Source: Hysterangium stoloniferum (lineage: Eukaryota; Basidiomycota; Agaricomycetes; Hysterangiales; Hysterangiaceae). Taken from it: a stretch of DNA of 64,000 bases. The notes under the pieces were generated by a model that made no database searches, was not told the origin of the DNA, and saw nothing but the letters and a program-made list of their open reading frames with translations. This document shows positions 55,871 to 64,000 of the stretch, piece by piece; position 1 is the stretch's first letter; each line of letters begins with the position of its first letter. The stretch lies in the NCBI GenBank assembly GCA_015178975.1, contig WHVD01000059.1:434001-498000 (forward strand), written 5' to 3'. The translations under genes were made by a program, and so were the position numbers.

Positions 55871-56269
55871 CCATACATACCTGAATGTCCAAAGACACCC
55901 CAACTGCCCAAGCCTGTTCAGATAATCCACAGTAATCCTTGCTCCTCCCAGATCTGGCTGAGGTCAGTGCTTGGGTAGTGCAGAAATGGTTGCAAGAGCT
56001 GCAACATTGGCTGCATCCTCAAATCGGAGTTGGATGGTGGGGGACAAAATGGGTAATGCAGTGAGAGGCTGAGGCTGTGATACTGTGTGATGTTGGATGA
56101 AAACATTGGCAAGAATACAGTACCAGCAATGAGGGCCTTCTGTCACTGGAGTGTTTTTCTCAACAGTCTTGACTGTGTGACAGACATAACTATGCTACAA
56201 CTAATGTTGAATATTATTTACCACAGGTGCCAATATTATCCAACATAATATTAGGTCAAAAAATGCTAA

Positions 56270-56870
56270 TATATATTAGTTGCAAATGCTCTCTATTGTT
56301 AACCACCAACCATGAGAAACAATTCTCCATATTACATCCTACACAATTCAGAGTCAACTAATAGAACCTATTGTATATGGTTTTCCAAGTTATGTAAATA
56401 CTTGCTATTACTTTTGTTGGTACTTTGTTTTTTAAAAGCTAAACTGTAGTTGTTTCCTAGTAAAGTATGTGAGATATCATTGGATATTTTTCATCCTATA
56501 ACTTTCTCATTAAGTGAAACCATCTATATATTCTTGGTATGTTGAATCAAGTAGAAATCTGTTCAGATTGACAGACCCATTCCAATGTAATACTCATCAT
56601 GTATTCAGAGATGTCAATGACATACATGTGCATGAAATGGACCATTTAAAAGGATATGCTTTTTAAAAGTGTTAGTGTTTCAAACTACTAAACTCTTTCA
56701 TAATCTACTCATCTCCTGAGAGATGCTTTGTTTCATAATATACAAATAAGTTTTAAACACTCCCAAAGGTTGGAAGACCAAATTAAGTTTGAATCACATC
56801 CCAGATATTTAAATGACCTTTAGAGTATATTATAATTTGGCATACTTAATAGTTTTCAGATATCCTCCCT
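56270..56870 (+). mobile_element. AT-rich non-autonomous repeat (copy 3 of 3)
   Basis: Same sequence as 28770-29290 and, inverted, 6702-7382; it ends in gttttcagatatcctcc at about 56868. Confidence 0.65.
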
Positions 56871-57700
56871 GTATCACTCAGTGGCATTGGTCTGCACATG
56901 CACACATAGCCACTCAAACAGCACTCAACTCACAGGCATCTGAGCAAATGACTGAGGATACAAAGAAGGGAAGTGCAAAAATGGATGAGGATTTATCAGC
57001 AGGAGCCAACATAGTCAATGTTTCTACATGTACAGAAGTATTTTTTAATGTGTGGGAGCATTTCTGCATACAATTCCTGGAAACTGAAACAGGTTGCTCA
57101 GGTAGGCCTACAACAGATTCTGGGAAATAACAATTAAATGAGGGAATAGTTACAGCTGTTCTGAGTACCTAAAGTGGAGTTCAAAGTTTAAAACAAAAAT
57201 TCCACTCTTGACCCACAGACAAATTGTTCTGTATCTCAGGAAAGGGATCCAATTAAGACAAAACAATTTGGGGTGTGTACTATATATTATAGGTCTATAT
57301 TTGTGTATATAGTTGGCCTAATGAGATGCTATTTAATATTCAGTGAAATATCAGTGCAATGGCTCCCCTTCATTTACTTCTTCCTCGATTTGCATATAAG
57401 CTGATGGGACTAATACTATATATTATGTGTGAATATACCCTAAGCTGTGAGGCTTAATACCACCCTTTGAACAAGTTGTGTGGGCATGCTTATAACCTCC
57501 GACCAAAGGCCAGCGCCTATCATGTAATCAGTTCACACGGGTTGTTAAGTTACCGGCAGGCTGTTGGCTGGCATCATTCTTCTAAGTCATGAGCGTCCAT
57601 TTTAGTTTGGATGCCCAGATTTTGAGATTAATATTTTTAGACCAGGAGGGTAACAGCTAATTACAATTAATTGAATCTGAAGGTATTAAAGAGGGATAGT
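56871..57700. other. Unassigned sequence
   Basis: Mostly CpG-poor, with a short CpG-bearing patch at 57485-57560. An open stretch at 56813-57130 overlaps the repeat end and shows no family motif. Confidence 0.3.
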
Positions 57701-57711
57701 CAGGAAATAAA

Positions 57712-60230
57712 TTAACTCTGTGTATCAAAATCTGGGCACAAAAATAAAGTATCTTTAGCTACATGTTTTAGTGCATCTGTTGCAGCAAGAAGACATGTTA
57801 ATGACACTCTGGAGATCCCATCCAACTTCTCTGTGGAATCAACCCCCCACCACATATCCGTTGACCCTATAAACTTAATTCCATCTTGGACCTTGGCAAT
57901 TAGACATCTTTTAGTGGTGCATTGATCTTCCAAAGACTCTGCATCTTTGTCGACCTCATGACTGTGATGGGCCAGCACAATTATGTGTGAAAGGGATATA
58001 GTGTAAATTGTGACTCTGTGAACCAAAAACATCTGCTTGCATGTAAAAGTGACTGCCTGTGCATGGGACAAGTACAAGAAGTAATTTTGTCATCCATCAG
58101 TTGAATGATATATGAAGTAGCATTGTCAGAAAAGGATAGAACTTTAACCTGTTAAACTTAAACCATTAGTGTATGAAATAAATGAATCAAAATTAAATTA
58201 AATTCCTACCGTGCCATCCATGAGGTCTTCAGCTGCCGCTTCTGCTTCTGCAAAAGGAACAGTTTCTGCAAGCTTTTGGCCAGCCAATTCAGCTTTACAG
58301 AGGTGGCGATTTCGAAACCCTAGGCCACAATGAAGATGTGAGTGCATGAAGTCAGGCTCAACATCTTCAGCCAGGATCCGGACCAGATAGTCAATGCACT
58401 GTCGTCATCCTCATCCAATGTAGTTTGTCTTGAGGTTGGAATGCCAACTCTCAATAAAATTGTTGGTATTGATGCCATAATGGGCATGCTAAGTAGCAGA
58501 TCAGCCATCTAAGTCATAGCAATAAAAAAAGATAGAAAAAGGCCATACCCTCCTTCCACCATGCACAAGCCCAACACTGCTTCTTGTGAATCCATTCATC
58601 TTCCATGTATTTGACCCATACCCACTGATCACCATACTAACACTGAATGAAAGTCCATTGTTTCTCGAAGTCATGTGGGGTTTCAGATTGGAGGAGAGTG
58701 GCTAAGTGGGCCCAGAGATCTTTGAGCAGCTCTGCCCGATCTTCTTTGCATTGCATGTGTTTGAAAGAAATCTAGAAGAGTCAAAGTGAGAGAGGAGAAG
58801 AAATGAAGGATAAAAGAAGGGAGAAAACCTTTGTGATGATATTCTTCTCCCAAGCTTGCCAGAGATGCCAATGACAGTAGAGGATGCAAATCACATGATC
58901 ATTGAATGCTTTGTTGGTTCCCAAAGCCTCAGTGTCTGAGCAGTCAATCATAAATGTATTGGGATCAAGATTGCATTCCTTTCGAAGCCATTTAAGATAG
59001 TGTTCAAGGGGATAACTATTATGACATAAATAGGTAGGAAACAAGTAAATAAATAATCTGCTTACTGAGACTCAAGATTGGTGAGCATGAAAGCCAATGG
59101 CACACCTCTTCCAGTAACTTGGTCACGTGTTAGAATGGTATTAAGGAATACTTTTACCTGGTTTTCACCACAGCAGGTATTGTGTGTCGAATCAAGGCAA
59201 ATAACATCTTCATATTCTGCAATTAGCTACAATTAAATCAAATGTGAATATTAAATAAAAACAGATTCAAAAATACTTTGCATTGCCAAGGGGAGCAGAA
59301 GGCAAGGGTGAATCCATTGTGAGACTTCTCCCCAGGTGTAGGCTCATAAAGTGTAAACCAGCCCTTTTCTTGCAGACACTTCATCCAGAGTTCAATACTC
59401 TCACCAAGTGCCGGGGCGAGGATGGTATCAATCATAGCCTTGTGATGGATAGCATTGAAAATATCCATTGCAGAGATCTTGATACTATATGGCAACATCA
59501 CAGCATCCAGGGTAATCTATATAGAACAATGTCTAAATGTGCTGATCAATTAAATCAAAATATCACATACCTCAGAAAGCTCTTCTGATGACAACCGATT
59601 GGTGTCAAATTCATCACAAACCCTATTGTCCAGCCAATCTCAAACCTCTCCAGGATTTGGTGAATTTCACATATCCTCAATGGAAGATGGATCTAATTTT
59701 AAGTGAGTGGTAATAAAAGATGTGAGACAAAACTGATGTTATATACCATGCCCTCCATGCTGCCAATAATAGGTCACCAAAAGCCAGTCAGAGTCCACAG
59801 GTTTTTCAATGTTGATATGTGCTTCACAGCCAACCTTAATTGAAGGTCTACACTTCCATTTCTTACTAGGACTAAGGTTGGGATCTCGACAGTCACACTT
59901 TATCCCATTATGGTTGCAAACAAGGCGTTGGTCCATTCCTTCTCACATTTCCAGCTGGATTTAGGTTCTGATGGAAAATAAGTCTTCAGGAAATTGCCAT
60001 AAATGTAAGTTACATACCTGATTTATACTCATGTGTTTTTGCCCATTTTCCCATCACCAAATCTCTGCCATGAAGCAACTACACTGCAGGTGGACTTATG
60101 ATGCAGTGAGAGTGTAGCTGTATTGGCCTGTTCTATGCTGATTTTTAAGTAAAATAACAATACGCGAACATGAAACTTTTGTTCAGCCACGGTTTGAGGA
60201 AGAGAATTGGCATACTGAAATTGGTCCATG
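57712..60230 (-). pseudogene. Mutator-like (MULE) transposase remnant
   Basis: Minus-strand pieces in order. 60229-60029 and 59936-59739 form an N-terminal zinc/FAR1-like part (CRDPNLSPSKKWKCRPSIKVGCEAHI, VTYYWQHGGH). 59640-59580 holds WLDNRVCDEFD. 59501-59238 contains GFTLAFCSPWQ. Next, VICLDSTHNTC with the first Asp (about 59195), GRGVPLAFMLTN, MIDCSDTEA with the second Asp (about 58950), and ILYCHWHLWQAWEKNI (the CxxH of MULEs). HYGINTNNFIESWH carries the expected Glu near 58460, and a C-terminal exon is at 58077-57712. A few stops and unclear introns break it; a SWIM zinc motif is not visible. CpG-poor. Confidence 0.8.
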
Positions 60231-60936
60231 CTGTGTGCAGGGAAAATGGTAAATTGAGAAACTTAAAAAATTCAGTACACTTAGCTATAAATCATAATTT
60301 CAAATTGCTCTGGATATTTTCAAATGCTATGGTGCAGTTCACTTATATACCACCAATTTTGTGCATACAGCTTTGCACAGTCAGAAAAGAAAGATTATAC
60401 ATATAGAAATTGTCTTTTTCTTTGCATAAAAACTGAGCAATATTTTTCCATCAACAGGACTCCATGAGGGAAGTGTGTCTGATGATGCATAAACCATGTT
60501 TGTTCTAAGAAAGCAACTTTGGATCACAAGTGATTTTCATGAACCATGAAATTAACAACAGGAAACTTGTGACTGTTTCTAACCACACTAGAGGCACAGC
60601 TTTTTAGAGTTGGAAAACCTTCCAAAAATCTTAATATTCAAGCAAATTTTTCAAGCATTGTTTGAAGTGAAAAACTGTTTTAAAACTTCAAGTTTTAGTA
60701 GGTTTTCTGAGGTGGAATGTCATATCTGAAAACTGTAAAAATTTACACCAGGAAATGCTGGAGAAACATCATTGGGAATAACCTATTTTTGATGGATTTT
60801 TTGAACAGGGGAAAACTCTTACAAAATTTTATTTCTGCCCAACAAAATCAAATAAAAACCTTACTAATGTACCAAAATTCAAAAAAATGGGTTTGTGAAC
60901 TTTTGAAGAAATTAATAGCTTCACAAGTTTCTTGAA
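60231..60936. other. Unassigned sequence with a diverged foldback copy
   Basis: About 60595-60715 resembles the palindrome at 49811-49948. An open stretch at 60717-60935 is Lys/Asn-rich and shows no family. Confidence 0.4.
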
Positions 60937-61690
60937 TGTTAAGTTTGGTGTGCAGAGCTTATTAAAGAATTTCTGGAGAAACCCGTGTGAAAGCCAGTAG
61001 GACTTGGCTTCAGCTTATAGGCTGTGCCCTTGCGAGATTGAGACATCCAATTTCAGACAGGCAGATGGGAATCCTGGGGAGTCCAGGGATTGATGATAGG
61101 TCAGGGGTCAGGGAGGTCGATGGTGGGAAACCCATGGAGTCATTGATAGGTCAGGAGGTCGAGTGATGATAAGTTGAAGGTCAAGTGGTAGGAGAGTCGG
61201 AGCCTGTGGGCTCTCACAAGGTTGAAGCAGTATTCACAAAGGAGTTTTAGAGCAGAAAAGGTACTAGATTACTGGGGGGGGAATCTAAGCTGATTTTCTG
61301 ACTGGATTGTATATACAACATCTGCCAGACTATATAGACTGTGGAATGTATGTCATACCAAATCCAGTAATAATGAAATCTAAACTAGTAAACATGAAAC
61401 GAGATAAGTAAACACCAAGTTTGGTGTTAGGAACGGAACAGAGTCCAAATTGTGACAGGTCATTAGACTATATACGGGAACAGGGTGGGAGTGGAGTCCA
61501 AATTGTGACAGGTCATTTAACAATAATGGGAATGGGGCTCAGTTAGAGAGCTGTCAGGTTTCCCAAGCAGAGTTTGGTGACTGGTGTGTGGGACAGGGTC
61601 AGAAATAGACAGGTGCGGGTTCCAGTGGGTAATCTGGTGATGTGCATATAAGTTAGTGCCCAGAGTCTGGCAGGTTTTCCAGTCATAACA
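60937..61690 (-). repeat. Solo LTR-2, TSD TTGAA
   Basis: Plus strand TGTTAAGTTTGG..CAGTCATAACA, 754 bp; TTGAA at 60932-60936 and 61691-61695. Confidence 0.92.
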
Positions 61691-61722
61691 TTGAAGCTCT
61701 ATCAAGCTGAGAAATCCTGAAC

Positions 61723-61805
61723 CAATTTTTTTGATTTTTTGTAACACTTTCTAATTTTTTATGACACTCTGTAATTTTTTGTGACACTGTGGGACTTTTT
61801 GTGAA
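61723..61805 (+). repeat. Degenerate 20-bp tandem repeat
   Basis: About four units of taattttttgtgacactgt; it lies between inverted pieces cctgaaccaattttttt (61710) and aaaattggttcaggg (61832), so it may be a small MITE. Confidence 0.55.
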
Positions 61806-61878
61806 TTGCACTGTGTCTGTTTGAATCAGAGAAAATTGGTTCAGGGTTGAAAGAGTTTTAAGAAACTCTTGTGGAACT

Positions 61879-62805
61879 TGTTAGGAGCCACCTCTTTAGG
61901 ACCCATCTGTAGTATTCACCTTTCTGGCAATCTGCCATCCCTTAATGCCTTTGACACTGGCATCCCTGATGGTGGTGTCCCAGCAACTTGTTGTTGAGCA
62001 ATTTCCTTTTTTGGCCACCTCATGTAGTCACTTGGGTAAATACATAACTGTGCCTAGGACAATTAGTCAAAATGGGTGCTTGAGTGAATATAGAGAATTC
62101 AAAAATTGTCTCTTGACCTTTCTCCCAAACCAATATGCATTCCCAACCAGTATTCCTTGTGAGCCCCAGCAATGATGAGGGTATCAAAGCACCATGACAA
62201 TAGCTGTGTGAGGTTGAGGACAACAAATATTTGGTGCATCAAGTGGGAGGCCATGGAGAGAAAGAAGAGAGAGGAGTAGGAGCATTGAGCAGCTTCAGTA
62301 GTGAAGTGGAAGGCAGTGGGTGAGTCAAGGGGTTGCAGGAAGGGGAAAGGTAGGGCATCAGCAGGGCTGTCAAATGTAAGTATACATAGGTTGTTTTTCT
62401 AGGGCTATGCTGATGGTGGTGAGCAGGGCAAGCTTAAGAGAAAAGCCCATCATGTTCAATCTTTTTGGTCCAATCAGACAATAGTGGTGTGGTGTCCATT
62501 TTGACAAAGGCCAATCATGCAACAGGGAAATTTATAAGTTATTAGCCATGAAGTGAATACAGCTAAAAGTCAAATACATACTGTTGAAGGACAACATTTC
62601 AGATGCCCTCTCACAAGGGCATGTTGCCAATTTCTTCAAGGGTTTTCCAAAAAAGAACGCTATATAGACTCCCTAGCCTTCCTAGACTCCCTAGATCTAT
62701 AGCAAGCTTTTATACCGACTAGTAAATAGGGATCTCGCGAATGTAGGGTATCTAGTCGAGTGCAAACCATGAAACTCACGTACGTAGCCGCATAGACAGG
62801 GTATA
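61879..62805. other. Repeat starting TGTTAGGAGCCA and unassigned DNA
   Basis: The first 150 bp match 30837-30985. The remainder has G-rich purine stretches (62220-62350) and, from about 62650, CpG-rich sequence leading into the copia remnant. Confidence 0.35.
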
Positions 62806-63215
62806 CGGACGCTAATTGGACATCCCAAGACCATCGTCATTTTACATCCGGATATTTATTCACCATCGACGGGAGTGCGGTATCCTGGAGCTCGAAGAAA
62901 CGGCCAGCAATCGCGCCATCGTTCACGAGGCCAAATATATCTCGGCCACACGTGCCTTCGAAGGAGCTCATATGGATCCGAGCTATCGTTGGCCCTTCCA
63001 CTCATTCACGCAACGACACTTTATTACGATAACCAAAGCGCCATCGCACTAGCTCACGATAGTGCGTACCACGTCACATCAACATCCGTTTTCATTTCAT
63101 TCGCGACACTATTTCTCGAAATCTAGTCGACGACCGTTATTGCCCGACTAATATAATGAAGGCCGACATGCTTACCAAGGCCATCTCTCGCTCCGAACTT
63201 CTATAGGTGAGCAAC
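62806..63215 (+). pseudogene. Ty1/copia RNase H end, frame-shifted
   Basis: Reads YTDANWTSQ, SGYLFTIDGSAVSWSSKKRPAIA, then in shifted frames TLYYDNQSAIALAHDSAYHVTS, RFHFIRDTISRNLVDDRYCPTNIMKADMLTKAISRSEL. These are the standard copia RNase H and C-terminal blocks. At least two frame shifts. Unlike the gypsy remnants it is CpG-rich, so its decay is by indels more than by CpG loss. Confidence 0.8.
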
Positions 63216-64000
63216 TCTATATATAACTACCTAAATGATATTAACTATATCTAGTCATTGGCATGGCTTAACTACGGCGGATGGGGGCATTACTTTCGCC
63301 CTAGTTGGAACCTCTATAGGTGTGCAACTAATGCGTTGGTTTGTGAAATCTGAAGAATGTTTGTTTCTTACATTGATTTCCAAAACAGATATACCTTCCC
63401 ATGAGTATAGGTGACATTATACAACATAACTCAATACTCCCCCTCATGCGTGAGCGTGTAGTCTGGCGTTCAAGGTAAAATAATTGAACTTCAACTAAGG
63501 CTTGATGTCATTTAGTCCGTACCGTACTCAAGACTTCGTGTTCCTCCCCATAGCTCCACAATACAACAATACATATATAAGGCTGCCAGGACGGTTCATA
63601 CGAACAACGCAAAGGATATAGCTGACATCCTAATACTCTCCCAAAGTATCCCAGCAAGCAAGAAGCTGCCCATTGGGTCTCATATCCGTTCCACAAGGTC
63701 TGACCCGCCATATGTAATCGACGCCCTCACGAAAAACCTCGCGAAACCAGAAGACACCGGGTGGATGGGCGCAGGGCGCAATGAATGAAAAGCTTCTCAT
63801 AGTATTTCCCCGCAGCGGTAAGACGTACGACACCGTTGGCCTATTGAAGGCCATAGCATTGATGCGGGAAATAGAGGATGATGATTTTGCGACAGGAGGA
63901 TGAAAGGCTGTTGGTATCAGCCTCACTCAGTCAGCAACGGACAGGACAAAGTTCTCTTTGTTGATCATAGGGGGAGAACATGATAGCTATCTGGTAGGGG
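63216..64000. other. Right end: probable second copia piece, minus strand, and unassigned DNA
   Basis: ctataggtg(a/t)gcaact occurs twice (63202 and 63311). On the minus strand, catgagggggagtattgag near 63430-63450 looks like a copia purine tract and LTR start. A 98-codon frame (63926-63630) is open but not recognised. The segment 63903-63945 matches 12111-12155 (ggtatcagcctcactcagtcag). Confidence 0.35.

Noticed and set aside
63900-63950. Copia primer-binding site (ggtatcag resembles the initiator tRNA-Met complement)
   Set aside because: No LTR end CA precedes it and the same segment at 12111-12155 lies inside other copia sequence.

Overview
The window looks like a transposon-dense stretch of a filamentous fungal chromosome, most likely a mushroom-forming basidiomycete (Agaricomycetes). 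Reasons: host genes are broken by many short introns (about 33-84 nt where I could place both ends) with GTRNGN..AG borders; most of the DNA is Ty3/gypsy chromovirus, Ty1/copia, Tc1, MULE and PIF/Harbinger sequence; and the old copies carry CpG-to-TpG/CpA decay. I cannot name the species.

Host gene islands. Two CpG-rich islands stand out. About 22.55-25.9 kb holds an isochorismatase-family hydrolase (minus strand, six exons, complete). About 33.8-41.5 kb holds a GATA zinc-finger regulator (34409-36201, minus) and roughly 5 kb of DNA in which I recognise no gene.

Mobile DNA. Five LTR families (called LTR-1 to LTR-5 here) share terminal TGTT..AACA. E1 (1-2858, minus) has a 5' LTR, gag, and a pol that runs off the left edge. 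E2 (about 2945-7889, plus) and E3 (7890-11746, minus) are decayed pol copies placed tail to tail around one LTR. E4 (15693-19573, plus) has LTR, gag, protease, RT and RNase H. E5 (42750-50853, plus) is an end-to-end copy with a perfect CCAAC target duplication and an internal integrase deletion. E6 (52259-52932) is LTR plus the start of gag. Solo LTRs with perfect 5-bp duplications lie at 4992, 29666, 30178, 32076, 44364, 51516, 54241 and 60937. A Tc1 element with an open transposase frame is at 13135-14729; a decayed one is at 53157-54959. MULE (57.7-60.2 kb), Harbinger (55.0-55.9 kb) and copia (11.75-13.0 and 62.8-63.2 kb) remnants fill the rest.

What is unusual. (1) E2, E3 and E5 each carry, between the chromodomain and the 3' LTR, a gene on the strand opposite to pol. 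It has its own TATA box about 45-55 bp before its ATG, a coiled-coil first exon ending at a conserved splice donor, and a Cys-rich domain with Zn2Cys6-like spacing. (2) E1, E4 and E5 seem to be self-primed: two bases after the 5' LTR lies an 11-15 nt sequence exactly complementary to a site in the same LTR about 30 bp after a TATA-like box, and three different LTR families show three different matching pairs. (3) A short stem-loop motif (CAGC-N6-GCTG followed by GAAGCC) is kept in all five otherwise different LTR families. (4) Two LTRs contain expanded minisatellites. (5) Reading frames are broken mainly by CGA-to-TGA changes, and the two arms of a foldback repeat at 41.5-42.2 kb differ in CpG decay.
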